Assembly: GCF_036416795.1 (NCBI RefSeq)
Contig: NZ_CP143867.1
Coordinates: forward strand, 1,736,001 to 1,800,000
Source of the DNA: Bacteroides sp. MSB163
GTDB lineage: Bacteria > Bacteroidota > Bacteroidia > Bacteroidales > Bacteroidaceae
Length of the DNA stretch: 64,000 bases
Direction: 5' to 3'
The notes beneath the pieces were generated by a model. The model ran no database searches. It was not told the DNA's origin and saw only the letters and a list, made by a program, of their open reading frames with translations. Made by a program: the position numbers and the translations under genes. Below are positions 35,193 through 43,932 of this stretch, piece by piece. Position 1 is the first letter of the stretch. Each line of letters begins with the position of its first letter.

Positions 35193-35237
35193 AAAATAAA
35201 TCAGCACTTCATTCAAAACCGTATAGAAATAAACATA

Positions 35238-37274
35238 TCATTCCTTGTGATTGTACCAGTCTTCATATCCGGTTTCTCCTTTTACCCATTTGGTGAATCC
35301 CGGATATTCTCCTTCCGAACCGATTGTTTTTGTTTCTGTTACCGGAACGAAGTTGTGTATCGGGATATCCATAGCAAACGGATATTTCCCGTCACGATGG
35401 ATGTAGTAGGCGTCGTCATGTGTGTAGTTCAGACTCTTGTCGGCATAGTCTGTGGGCATTTGCTTAGGCAGATGCACTTCCTGACGGTTGTTTGCTCCCG
35501 GCTTGTAGTGTACTATGATATACGGATTATAGGCTTTGAGGTCCTGTTTGTTCAGGCTGCCGCTAAAAGTGCGGGTTACTATGAATTTTTGCTTTTGTAC
35601 CTCTTTGGCATTCGGGAACACTACAATGGACTGTATTTCTGGTTCATATACAGCGCCCTCAGGTAATGCTAATTGTCCAACCTGGGCGGCATTAATTTGA
35701 TATGCAAAGGCATTCAGGAATTGGGCGCCATCCCATACAGGAGTAAATGTATCTTTTATTTCTGTCACGACGTTGTTTTTGTCGAAGGTCACAGTACGGG
35801 AATATTCAATAATTACATCATTCATGTCATAATCTCCGCCGCTGGGCCAGATGTCTTCAAAAAGTAAGGTTCCTGCGTGAAGTTCGGTAACTGGCTTATC
35901 GTCAACAGGCGGAATCACAGGGCGTTCGGGATCGTAGATAGATCCTTTGGGATCTGCTTCAATGTAGAATAGCATATCTTCGTAACTCTTATCTGTTCCG
36001 TCCTCTATACCGTATATTACGCGCTCGGTTTCGGAGTCCGTAATGGCGACAAAACTGGATTTTCCATTGCTGTTCCATGCCTGATTAGAGTAAATATACC
36101 CCAGATTGCTCATGTATCCCGGTGTCAGGTTCACATCGTTCGGGGTATGATCTTTGCCATAACCGTTGCCATAGCCATTGGATATCAGGAAATATCCGAT
36201 TGTATAACCGGCTGGAAACTTATCCGTAATTGTTCCGTCTTCTTTTTCAAACAGTAACTTTACTTTGTTTCCTAATGCCAGAGGTGCGTCCAGTCTTCTG
36301 TAGAGCCACTGTGGGCTGGTGTTTGCGGCTGGCGAAGCATATTTTTCATTCTCATTGTTCAGCATGACGAAAGGTACATTTCCTGCAGTTGATGCGTTCG
36401 GAAAAATGATGAACTTCTTGATAGCGTCCGGGGATATGGGTACTTCTCCCTGTGGGTAATAATAATATCCGATGGTATTCTGATTCCAGGCATTTTCTTC
36501 CATGAAAGTGAAATAGATAGCTGCTTCTGTAATGGTAGAAGTCGTTCCATTTTCATTCTTGGCATATTGTGCAATGGTAGTATTTATGTGTGTCACATCT
36601 GTAATGAATTTACTATTATCCATTGTGGTGTTATTGGGACGTTCATCTTGTCCGTTCCAGAAGGTGCGTTGTATTTTCTTAATCCAGCTTGCATCCAGCC
36701 CGGCGTTCAGTAAATAATCCGTTGGAGCTGTAATGCAACTATGTTCACCCCATTGGCAAAGCGAATACATCTTTTGTCCTTGATCTACCACGTAGACAGG
36801 ACCCTTACCTGAACTTACCGAACGGGTTCCAAGTGCTGTGATTCCTCGGGTTTCCGTGTAAGTATAGTTGACGCTTCCATTCTCCACTTTTAGGGTTTCA
36901 CAGATGGGGAGCCCCCAGTTGTTGGGGCAGAGATACAAGGTTGTGGCATCTTTAGGTAAAGTCATTTTGCAGCTTTGACGTCCGGATTTATCTGCATAAA
37001 TTTTGAATTTAGCTTCAATATCACGCTTCGTATAAGAGCCGTTCTCCGATACTTCATACGGAAACTCAGTGTAGATTTCAATCAATGCATAGGCTCCCAG
37101 CGAGCCGAGGTCTACATTCAGGTCTACATCCGCACGTGTAGTGAAATCAAAGTACTCTTCTGCTGTTTTTGTACTGTTCTTCCCGCTGTTAGGGTTGTAC
37201 ACATCATCTACGCAACTTGTCATCCACAGGGTTGCACTAAAAAGGACAAAGGTTTTAAAAGTGGTTTTTCTCAT
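35238..37274 (-). CDS. LruC-domain (DUF4842) lipoprotein
   Basis: 678 residues from the ATG at 37274; the longer open frame adds 20 residues before a proper signal sequence, so the inner start (MRKTTFKTFVLF) is preferred. Lipobox WMTSC. The C-terminal two-thirds has repeated beta-sandwich features of the LruC/DUF4842 families (LLFEDIWPSGGDYDMNDVII, about 480-500; AFAYQINAAQ; VVHYKPGANNRQEVHLP). The YDMNDVI acidic motif is typical and could bind calcium. Surface exposure is likely; ligand unknown. It is a single gene between inverted repeats. Confidence 0.88.
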   Translation of the reverse strand: MRKTTFKTFVLFSATLWMTSCVDDVYNPNSGKNSTKTAEEYFDFTTRADVDLNVDLGSLGAYALIEIYTEFPYEVSENGSYTKRDIEAKFKIYADKSGRQSCKMTLPKDATTLYLCPNNWGLPICETLKVENGSVNYTYTETRGITALGTRSVSSGKGPVYVVDQGQKMYSLCQWGEHSCITAPTDYLLNAGLDASWIKKIQRTFWNGQDERPNNTTMDNSKFITDVTHINTTIAQYAKNENGTTSTITEAAIYFTFMEENAWNQNTIGYYYYPQGEVPISPDAIKKFIIFPNASTAGNVPFVMLNNENEKYASPAANTSPQWLYRRLDAPLALGNKVKLLFEKEDGTITDKFPAGYTIGYFLISNGYGNGYGKDHTPNDVNLTPGYMSNLGYIYSNQAWNSNGKSSFVAITDSETERVIYGIEDGTDKSYEDMLFYIEADPKGSIYDPERPVIPPVDDKPVTELHAGTLLFEDIWPSGGDYDMNDVIIEYSRTVTFDKNNVVTEIKDTFTPVWDGAQFLNAFAYQINAAQVGQLALPEGAVYEPEIQSIVVFPNAKEVQKQKFIVTRTFSGSLNKQDLKAYNPYIIVHYKPGANNRQEVHLPKQMPTDYADKSLNYTHDDAYYIHRDGKYPFAMDIPIHNFVPVTETKTIGSEGEYPGFTKWVKGETGYEDWYNHKE

Positions 37275-37484
37275 AATACATAATGTATAGTTGTTATTAG
37301 ACGCCCCAAATCTAAGTACAATATAGATTAGCATTATTAGTAAATGAGTAGAATCTGCAAGTTTTTCTCCGCAACCGTTTGCGATAATCCTCTCATTTAC
37401 ATAGATATAGTGAGAGGGACATAATTAGAGTTGCATTTGATGATATATTACTGAGGGGAGGTGTGGTTTCTTTGTTTTTTTAGG

Positions 37485-37560
37485 GCTACACCCTTTTAGC
37501 GAAAGGGTGTAGCTATTTGTAGTAAAGGGTGTAGCTATCCGGGGGAAAGGGTGTAGCCAT
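37485..37560. repeat. Three 22-bp direct repeats plus one inverted copy
   Basis: AAAGGGTGTAGCTAT at 37502-37516 and 37524-37538, and AAAGGGTGTAGCCAT at 37546-37560: exact 22-bp period. An inverted copy GCTACACCCTTT (37485-37496) makes a perfect 12-bp stem with the first copy and could pair with any of the three. It lies 18 bp downstream of the flavin-fold gene stop and about 230 bp upstream of the LruC gene. Confidence 0.85.
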
Positions 37561-37578
37561 CCTGAAATGGCTTTATAA

Positions 37579-38064
37579 CTACTCTGAGGTGGCCTCGCTG
37601 GGTCGTAGTCCGAAGGATCTGCAAGTCATTTTGTCTATTTTTACTTCCCAAACCTTTACGTTGCGCACGGCAGGTTCGCTGTATTTGAATTCATCGCTTG
37701 TATATTGCCGCATGATTATATCAAGCACTTCTCTTTTTTCGTCCATATCTTCGATGAAACGGACGTTTCCGTGGCACATCACGCTGCGCGACTTCATGCT
37801 GTAGCTGCATGCCACCTGCCGGTGCATATACACCAGTTCGTGTCCTTCGCAGAAAGTGATACAGACTTGCGGATGCCGTTTCACCATTGCCACTTTGCCG
37901 CCTTCGGGGCCGGAGTGCAGGTAGATTACTCCATCCCGGTAAGCGAAGTTCATGGGAATTACGTAGGGATTCCCCTTTAGGTCGGTGATGCCAACCATGC
38001 AGTAGGGGCATTTGCGAATGATTGCTTCAATTTCCGTCAGTTCGGTGATTGCAATTGTCTTCAT
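37579..38064 (-). CDS. Pyridoxamine 5'-phosphate oxidase-family flavin-binding protein
   Basis: 161 residues from the ATG at 38064 (MKTIAITELTEIEAII); the frame can extend to 38094 inside the upstream gene. It is a split-barrel FMN-binding fold of the NimA/PPOX-like group: CPYCMVGITDLKGNPYVIPM (about 18-37), IYLHSGPEGGKVAMVKRHPQ and SYSMKSRSVMCHGNVRFIED. Such proteins bind FMN, and some reduce nitroimidazoles; activity here is unknown. It overlaps the end of the YitT-like gene by 38 bp, so translation is coupled. Confidence 0.88.
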   Translation of the reverse strand: MKTIAITELTEIEAIIRKCPYCMVGITDLKGNPYVIPMNFAYRDGVIYLHSGPEGGKVAMVKRHPQVCITFCEGHELVYMHRQVACSYSMKSRSVMCHGNVRFIEDMDEKREVLDIIMRQYTSDEFKYSEPAVRNVKVWEVKIDKMTCRSFGLRPSEATSE

Positions 38065-38734
38065 AGGGCTGAATGGGTGTTTTATTCGGTGCAAAGGTAA
38101 TCATTTTATTGACAAACCCCAGCCGTCTGTTGAAGAAGCGTGCGAAAAGTCCTACGATCAATGCGGCAATGATTGTACCTTCGCGTACACCTTCTATGGT
38201 GCCTGCTAATAGGAGCGATGCGGCACAAGCCAGGAGTGCCAACGTTGTATCAAAGCCGATTTTTGTGATTCCGAACTCTTTCCCTGTGCGCAGAGTGATG
38301 GCTTTCACAAAGGCTTCTCCGGATAGCATTACTACATTGGCAATTACCTCCATACTTACTCCCAGGCCAAGTATCGCACAGCCAGCTATCAGTGATAGAA
38401 TCTGCGAGGCATAGCCCGCAGGAGTGAATCCTTCCAGCAAAGCCATCGAGCAATCTATGAAGAAACTGAAGAGTATTGCTACGGGAATTTGTAGAAACTG
38501 CTCTTTTCTGAAGTTCCTTTTCAGAAGCCATATTTGTCCGGCTATCAGCACGGCATTCAGCAGAAGCGTGAATTGTCCCAGTGTGACGGGAAATTTTAAA
38601 CTCAGTGTGTAAGGAAGGCTCGATATAGGCGAGGAACCCAGATTTGCTTTAATAATTAAACTAATACCGAACGCATTTACAAATAAGCCCGCGATGAAAA
38701 ACAGATACCGGGTTGTTAATTCTCTTTTTGCCAT
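38027..38734 (-). CDS. YitT/YczE-family membrane protein
   Basis: 235 residues with about six hydrophobic segments. Family pattern: FFIAGLFVNAFGISLIIKAN, LGSSPISSLPYTLS and GLGVSMEVIANVVMLSGEAF, with a GKEFGITKIGFDT loop. Function unknown; possibly transport. It is divergent from the AraC-type regulator at 39035 and coupled to the PPOX-like gene, so this pair is a likely regulatory target of that regulator (inference from position). Confidence 0.88.
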   Translation of the reverse strand: MAKRELTTRYLFFIAGLFVNAFGISLIIKANLGSSPISSLPYTLSLKFPVTLGQFTLLLNAVLIAGQIWLLKRNFRKEQFLQIPVAILFSFFIDCSMALLEGFTPAGYASQILSLIAGCAILGLGVSMEVIANVVMLSGEAFVKAITLRTGKEFGITKIGFDTTLALLACAASLLLAGTIEGVREGTIIAALIVGLFARFFNRRLGFVNKMITFAPNKTPIQPYEDNCNHRTDGN

Positions 38735-38776
38735 ATTACAATCTTTTTTCTTAAGTTCACAACAGACGGGTTATAA

Positions 38777-38857
38777 ATCAGCTACAGACTACGAGCTACA
38801 AGTGCCTTTCGGAATATAGCGCAGCTACTTGTAGCTTGTAGCCGGTAGCTCGTAACT
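38777..38857. repeat. Intergenic inverted repeat (ACGAGCTACAAG-type arms, GCTGCGC core)
   Basis: Left arm about 38779-38803 (ACTACGAGCTACAAGT) and right arm about 38823-38857 (ACTTGTAGCTTGTAGC). The core on the minus strand reads GCTGCGCTATATTCCG. Same arm family as 11030-11158, and shares GCTGCGC with 26776, 28188 and 35108. Confidence 0.8.
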
Positions 38858-38942
38858 AATACTTATATATCCAATCTTTGATGAGCAAATAACCGAAATT
38901 ATTAACCGCTGCAAAGTTACGGCTTCTATTGCCTGTCTCACG

Positions 38943-38994
38943 GTTCAAAAATCGAAGCGAATTGTTCAAAAAGTGGGATTATTTTGTTCATAAG
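38943..38994 (+). promoter_or_regulatory. Phased direct repeats upstream of the AraC-type gene
   Basis: GTTCAAAAA at 38943, GTTCAAAAA at 38964 and GTTCATAAG at 38986, spaced 21 and 22 bp (about two helical turns). The third copy abuts the -33 box. Arrangement typical of AraC-family direct-repeat operators. Confidence 0.55.
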
Positions 38995-39014
38995 CTACTT
39001 TAAGAGTATATTTG
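38983..39014 (+). promoter_or_regulatory. Promoter of the AraC-type regulator gene
   Basis: TTTG (38983-38986), a 20-bp spacer, TATATTTG (39007-39014): full consensus match, 21 bp before the ATG at 39035. Confidence 0.8.
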
Positions 39015-39034
39015 TACTTCAAAAATAGAACTTT

Positions 39035-39847
39035 ATGAGTGAGGAATACCTGTTTCATACCCGGCAGAAATTCGACTTGTTTTCTTATCCTTATCGGATG
39101 GAGAGAGGAGAATTGCTGTTTTGTCTGCAAGGAGGAGTACAGCTTTACATTAACCAGCAGAAGTATGCTTTAGTTGCCGGAAGTGTAATACTTGTTTTCC
39201 CTGAACAGATTACGTTTTATAAAGATGCTACAGATGATCTTGAACTGGCCGTTTTTGCTTTTTCCGCACAGTTTCGACATGAGATTTTCTATTCGTTGCC
39301 TTCGGATAAGGTATCCTTCATGCGTGAGCATAATTATAGTTCATTCCGAGACGAAGAGTGGGATGGGATATGCAATCATTATCTTAAACTTCTGCAACAG
39401 AAATCTGTGGACAGTGATAATATATATCAGCGTGAGCTGGTGATTTACTGTTGTCGGATGTTGTTTTATGAGATCTGTAATCAGTCGGAGCGTCTTTATC
39501 GGCAAAAGAAGCCGAATTATTTGCGTTGGCGGTTGAAGGACCGCTTTATTGCGTTAGTGATAGAGTCGTTCAGGGAACAGCGTTCGGTAGATTATTATGC
39601 GGATAAACTTTGTGTCACTACGCGGCATCTGAGTAAGACGATTCAGCAAACGGTGGGATGCACAGCGAAAGAATGGATAGACGATTACGTGATACTTGAG
39701 CTTAAAGTGACACTTCACTCTACAGCACTTTCCATACAGGAGATAGCTAATCAGTTTAATTTCCCTGATCAATCCTATCTGGGGAGATACTTCAAGCATC
39801 ATACAGGAATGTCGCCCACGGCTTACAGGGAGAATTATGGTGTATAG
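39035..39847 (+). CDS. AraC-family transcriptional regulator
   Basis: 270 residues. N-terminal cupin-like sensor (about 1-130, RMERGELLFCLQGGVQLYI) and C-terminal double HTH (about 170-270): SVDYYADKLCVTTRHLSKTI for the first and SIQEIANQFNFPDQSYLGRY with FKHHTGMSPTAYRENYG for the second. Likely regulates itself and the divergent YitT/PPOX pair through the phased repeats upstream (inference). Effector unknown. A long hairpin with a T-run follows its stop. Confidence 0.93.
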   Translation: MSEEYLFHTRQKFDLFSYPYRMERGELLFCLQGGVQLYINQQKYALVAGSVILVFPEQITFYKDATDDLELAVFAFSAQFRHEIFYSLPSDKVSFMREHNYSSFRDEEWDGICNHYLKLLQQKSVDSDNIYQRELVIYCCRMLFYEICNQSERLYRQKKPNYLRWRLKDRFIALVIESFREQRSVDYYADKLCVTTRHLSKTIQQTVGCTAKEWIDDYVILELKVTLHSTALSIQEIANQFNFPDQSYLGRYFKHHTGMSPTAYRENYGV

Positions 39848-39863
39848 GAGAACGAAAATTCAG

Positions 39864-39945
39864 GCACGGATTACGCGGATTACACGGATTTCTTTCATTA
39901 ATCAACAACCCTTGATCCGTGTATTCCGCGTAATCCGCGCTTTTT
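39864..39945. terminator. Long inverted repeat acting as terminator between araC-type gene and rnr
   Basis: Arms 39864-39890 (CACGGATTACGCGGATTACA) and 39914-39940 pair over 27 bp with about three mismatches, followed on the plus strand by TTTTT. It belongs to the same group of long repetitive-arm hairpins as the other intergenic elements. It overlaps the end of the rnr region. Confidence 0.8.
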
Positions 39946-42088
39946 ATTCTACCAGTGCGAAGTCCAACTGTTTCTTTTCTAGATTGGCCCGTGCCACCTT
40001 AATCGTGATTGCGTCGCCCAGACTGTAGGTACGGTGCTTACGGCGCCCGCGCAGACAGTAGTTCTTCTCGTCGAACTCGTAATAGTCATCGTCAAGGTCG
40101 CGGATAGGTATCATACCTTCGCATTTGTTTTCGTTCAGCTCAACGTACAGTCCCCATTCCGTAACACCGGAAATTACACCATCGAACACTTGTCCCAGAC
40201 GCTCCGTCATGAATTCTACTTGCTTGTATTTGATGGAAGCACGTTCAGCGTTGGCTGCAATTTGTTCCATATTGCTGGAGTGGTCGCAGAGGTCTTCATA
40301 TTTAGTCTCGGAAACACTGCGTCCGCCATTCAGATATTTCGTCAGCAAGCGGTGTACCATCATGTCGGGGAAACGGCGGATGGGTGAGGTGAAATGCGTA
40401 TAGTATTCGAATGCCAATCCGTAATGCCCGATGTTGTGCGTGGAGTAACGTGCTTTCTGCATGGCACGGATGGATACGGTCTCAATAAGATTCTCTTCCT
40501 TCTTGCCCTGAATGTCGTCCAACAGGTGGTTGATGGATTTGGAAACATCTGTCTTGGTTCCGCCGGTACGTATCTTGTAGCCGAAGCGGGCGATGAATTG
40601 TGCCAGGTTATCCAGTTTCTCCGGGTCCGGAAGGTCGTGGATACGGTAAGGGAATACCTTGGCCTTCTTGTTTTTCGGTACGCGACCGATTTTTTCCGCT
40701 ACGGTGCGGTTGGCAAGCAACATGAATTCTTCCACCAACTTGTTGGCATCTTTGGAAACTTTGAAGAAAACGCTGACAGGTTTCCCTTTTTCGTCTATCT
40801 CAAACTTCACTTCGTAACGGTCAAAGTTGATGGCTCCGGCTACGAAACGCTTCTGACGCAGCGCCTTGGCGATGGTGTCCAGCATGAGGATTTCTTCTTT
40901 GAAGTCTCCTTCTTTCGTTTCGATTACTTGCTGTGCTTCTTCGTAAGTAAAGCGGCGGTCGGACTTGATTACCGTATGTACTACGCGCGAGTCTTTCACG
41001 TCTCCCTTTTCGTTGATGTTGAAGATAACGGAGTATGCCAGCTTTTCTTCGTCGGGACGCAGGGAGCAGATGAAGTTACAAAGACGTTCGGGAAGCATCG
41101 GGATAGTACGGTCTACAAGATACACGGATGTAGCGCGTTTTTCGGCTTCCTTGTCAATGATGCTGCCTTCGGTTACGTAGTGGGTAACGTCTGCAATGTG
41201 TACGCCTACTTCCCACAAGCCGTCTTTCAGTTTGCGGATGGAGAGAGCATCATCAAAGTCTTTGGCATCCTTTGGGTCGATGGTGAAGGTGGTTACATTC
41301 CGGAAGTCCTCGCGTTTGGCAATTTCTTCATCGGATATTTCGGCGGGGATTTTATCCGCAGCTTTTTCTACAGAAGAGGGGTAGACGTAGGGCAGGCCGA
41401 ATTCAGCAAGGATGGCGTGCATCTCTGTGGTGTTGTCGCCCGCTTTGCCCAGGATGTCGATGACTTGTCCGATGGGGTTTTTCGCCTTGTCAGGCCATTC
41501 CACTACTTTCACGATAGCTTTGTCTCCCGTCTTTCCGCCTTTCAGCTTTTCTTTGGGAATGAAGATGTCATTGGCAAGCGTACGGTTTTCCGTCACCAGG
41601 AAGGCGTATGAACTGCCTACTTCCAGTGTACCTACGAAGGTGTCGTTGGCACGCTCCAACACTTCTATCACTTCTCCTTCGGCTTCGCACCCACGGCGTT
41701 TGGCGTAGAAGGAGATGCGGACTTTATCATTGTTCATGGCGTGTGCCGAATTACGCTCGGCCACGAATATCGGGTCGCCTCCACCTTCGGGAATGAAGGA
41801 ATTCTTTCCATTACTCTTGCGCTGGAAAGTGCCTGTCATTTCCACACCATGATTGTTCAGTTTATATTTGCTTTTCTCTACTTCGGTGATGTAATCATCC
41901 AGTAGCATATCGCTTAGGATATCCTTACACAGCATCTTCAGAGGATGCGTGGTAAGGTGGAGTTGTTCGAATATGTATTTCAGGGACAGTACTTCGTCGG
42001 GTTTCGAATGGAAAAAATCCATCAGTGCGCTCACAAGCTCTTTCTTTTTCATGCGCTTGCCGGCTTTCTTTTCTTTATTCTTAGCCAT
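39944..42088 (-). CDS. rnr: Ribonuclease R (RNB family 3'-5' exoribonuclease)
   Basis: 714 residues. Order: N-terminal HTH-like (about 10-75), cold-shock domains, RNB catalytic domain with FTIDPKDAKDFDDALSI (about 270-286; catalytic Asp cluster) and the ring of SPIRRFPDMMVHR, then an S1 RNA-binding domain (about 630-710, VFDGVISGVTEWGLYVEL). It degrades structured RNA. Lysine-rich start MAKNKEKKAGKRMKKKELVS. Full length for Bacteroidota. Confidence 0.97.
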   Translation of the reverse strand: MAKNKEKKAGKRMKKKELVSALMDFFHSKPDEVLSLKYIFEQLHLTTHPLKMLCKDILSDMLLDDYITEVEKSKYKLNNHGVEMTGTFQRKSNGKNSFIPEGGGDPIFVAERNSAHAMNNDKVRISFYAKRRGCEAEGEVIEVLERANDTFVGTLEVGSSYAFLVTENRTLANDIFIPKEKLKGGKTGDKAIVKVVEWPDKAKNPIGQVIDILGKAGDNTTEMHAILAEFGLPYVYPSSVEKAADKIPAEISDEEIAKREDFRNVTTFTIDPKDAKDFDDALSIRKLKDGLWEVGVHIADVTHYVTEGSIIDKEAEKRATSVYLVDRTIPMLPERLCNFICSLRPDEEKLAYSVIFNINEKGDVKDSRVVHTVIKSDRRFTYEEAQQVIETKEGDFKEEILMLDTIAKALRQKRFVAGAINFDRYEVKFEIDEKGKPVSVFFKVSKDANKLVEEFMLLANRTVAEKIGRVPKNKKAKVFPYRIHDLPDPEKLDNLAQFIARFGYKIRTGGTKTDVSKSINHLLDDIQGKKEENLIETVSIRAMQKARYSTHNIGHYGLAFEYYTHFTSPIRRFPDMMVHRLLTKYLNGGRSVSETKYEDLCDHSSNMEQIAANAERASIKYKQVEFMTERLGQVFDGVISGVTEWGLYVELNENKCEGMIPIRDLDDDYYEFDEKNYCLRGRRKHRTYSLGDAITIKVARANLEKKQLDFALVE

Positions 42089-42215
42089 AAGTTCTCTTTC
42101 TTTATGAATGTATTTGCAAAGTAAACAAATAATCGGTTAGATTGGTTGAAAATCATTCGAATTCTGATGGATTCATTACGAGATTAAGAATGTTCTGCCG
42201 TAGATATTAAAAATA

Positions 42216-42255
42216 AAGTGCACTTCAAAGCTTTTGTCGGGCTTTGAGTGCACTT
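42216..42255 (-). terminator. Terminator of the surface-uptake operon
   Basis: AAGTGCACTTCAAAGC (42216-42231) with GCTTTGAGTGCACTT (42241-42255), one bulged base. The minus strand continues into a T-rich run. It lies about 70 bp past the stop of the last operon gene (42324). Confidence 0.88.
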
Positions 42256-42323
42256 CATGAAAGACATATCCTCTTTTGTTTGTTAGAGAGAGAATTTAGT
42301 TAATAATTGAGCAAAGAACCTTT

Positions 42324-43913
42324 TCATTTTAAAGAACGTACGACACGGAAACCGATCTGACCAAACCATATGTCACCTCCGGGGTAACCCATATCTGTTT
42401 TGATGTGAGCACCCAAAAGTCGCATATTGGTGTTAGAACAGTTCGTATCGTAAGTTGAGAAACAACCTCCGCGTGAGAAAACCAGGCGCTCCTCATCTCT
42501 GGGTTTCTCAGGACCCCATGGATCAGTTTCCTCAGCATCACTGATATAGCCTAACTGAAGGAGCCATTCTCCGGTATATTCTTCAACGTTTCCTGCCATA
42601 TCATAGATTCCCAATGAGTTGGGCTTCTTTAATCCTACCACATGGAGTTCGGGCTCTTCTCCTACTATAGAGTTTTCTCTATACCAGCCTACTTCATCGA
42701 GGTCGTTGCTACCTGCATAGTAATAAGGTTGGTTTTCGTTGTCGGGACCACCTTTGGCTGCGTATTCCCATTCGGCGCTGGTAGGCAGGCGATAACCGTT
42801 GGCTGTTTTATCGCGGATTACGTCAGCCTCATATAGTTCAGTGTTGGTAGGATCCCATAATTCATTCTTGAATGTATAAACCGGTTTGTAGCCCTTGCGT
42901 TCGCTCAGCTTGTTGCAGTAAAGCATGGCTTCGTATAGTGTCACGGTGTGTACGGGCAACAGGTCTTTTTTCTTGTTGACTGACGGGTTATAGCCCATGA
43001 CATCCTGAAACTCACGTTGTGTCACTTCATAACGTCCTATTTCAAAAGCTGAGATATTTACTTTATGTGCATTTTCCTTATCTGCGTACGTACCGCTTAA
43101 GTCACGTCCGATGATAAATGAACCCGCTCCTACGGTTACCATCTCAAATGTGGTATAGTTGGGATTATCCTCATCGCCTCCTCCACTGGGCGGATTGACA
43201 CCACCGGATTGCAGCGTAACAATAGCAATGTATGTCTTAACATTCTTCTGGTCAGAAGAAATAACTCTATACTCTACAGCATCAGTGAAGTCTTGAACCG
43301 TACCGCTGGCGGGAGTTACAGTAGCTCCTTCCGAAGGTACTACAACGGGTTTCAGTGCGGTGACATCCGTACCGGCCGGCATAGTAACTGTAATGACAGG
43401 ATAATCTATTTTAGAAGATATCTGTCCTGGAATGATGAAGGCTGTGATGTCTGCCGCAGCGGGTTCTTCATCTTTTTCCACACCTTTCTGGGTGATGATG
43501 AGCATATATGTGTCCAGTACTTGGTCGCCGAAAAGAGCGGATATTTCTACTGTGGTCTGGCGTACATTTTCTGCATTGTTTTTGGCTACAGATAAAGAGA
43601 GGCGGTTTTTGCTGCAATTAGCCAAACACCACATTTTGTCGGCAGCCGGGACGGTAGCTTTCAGGGTGATGCCGTCCATATCTGCTCCGGCGGCGTCACC
43701 CAGGGTAATGCTGCTGGTGAGGGTACCTTCTTTAGATACTGACAGAATGCCGTTTTCTTCATCGAAAGACAAGATCCCTTCGTTGAAAGAAGACATCGAA
43801 GCTACTAACTCAATGTGAGGAACGGCTTGTTTGTCGTCATCATCGGAACAGGCGGTAAATGAAATGCTGCACAATAGCGCGACAATAAGGTAATAAAATT
43901 TGTTCAAGTTCAT
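42324..43913 (-). CDS. Lipoprotein with BACON-like and SUMF1/FGE-like domains (copy 1)
   Basis: 529 residues. Lipobox FTAC (Cys22) followed by an acidic stretch SDDDDK, a surface-export-like signal in Bacteroides. A BACON-like Ig domain (about 35-150), a DUF5018-like Ig segment (about 155-245, ITAFIIPGQISSKIDYPVIT) and an FGE/SUMF1-like domain (about 253-529, MVTVGAGSFIIGRD, RLPTSAEWEYAAKGG, GNVEEYTGEW, GFRVVRSLK). Active FGEs use two cysteines after the RGG motif; here the segment RGGCFSTYDTNC has Cys484 and Cys492, of which only the second matches the FGE spacing, so formylglycine formation is unlikely. Last gene of the operon. Confidence 0.85.
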   Translation of the reverse strand: MNLNKFYYLIVALLCSISFTACSDDDDKQAVPHIELVASMSSFNEGILSFDEENGILSVSKEGTLTSSITLGDAAGADMDGITLKATVPAADKMWCLANCSKNRLSLSVAKNNAENVRQTTVEISALFGDQVLDTYMLIITQKGVEKDEEPAAADITAFIIPGQISSKIDYPVITVTMPAGTDVTALKPVVVPSEGATVTPASGTVQDFTDAVEYRVISSDQKNVKTYIAIVTLQSGGVNPPSGGGDEDNPNYTTFEMVTVGAGSFIIGRDLSGTYADKENAHKVNISAFEIGRYEVTQREFQDVMGYNPSVNKKKDLLPVHTVTLYEAMLYCNKLSERKGYKPVYTFKNELWDPTNTELYEADVIRDKTANGYRLPTSAEWEYAAKGGPDNENQPYYYAGSNDLDEVGWYRENSIVGEEPELHVVGLKKPNSLGIYDMAGNVEEYTGEWLLQLGYISDAEETDPWGPEKPRDEERLVFSRGGCFSTYDTNCSNTNMRLLGAHIKTDMGYPGGDIWFGQIGFRVVRSLK

Positions 43914-43932
43914 AAAGTGTATATTTTAGTTG

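Larger units (their letters stand above)
34890..35237. other. Gene-free 348 bp between convergent cysK and the LruC-domain gene
   Basis: No gene seen. It holds a perfect 13-bp hairpin TGGTGTCCCACTA (34970-34982) with 34993-35005, nested inside outer dyad arms TTCCTGTG (34931-34938) and CACAGGAA (35018-35025), and a second long inverted repeat (35108-35192). The first hairpin may end cysK transcription, although it lacks a T-tract. Confidence 0.7.

Noticed and set aside
40394..41611. 405-codon plus-strand open frame opposite rnr
   Set aside because: Antisense shadow of ribonuclease R; no motif of its own.
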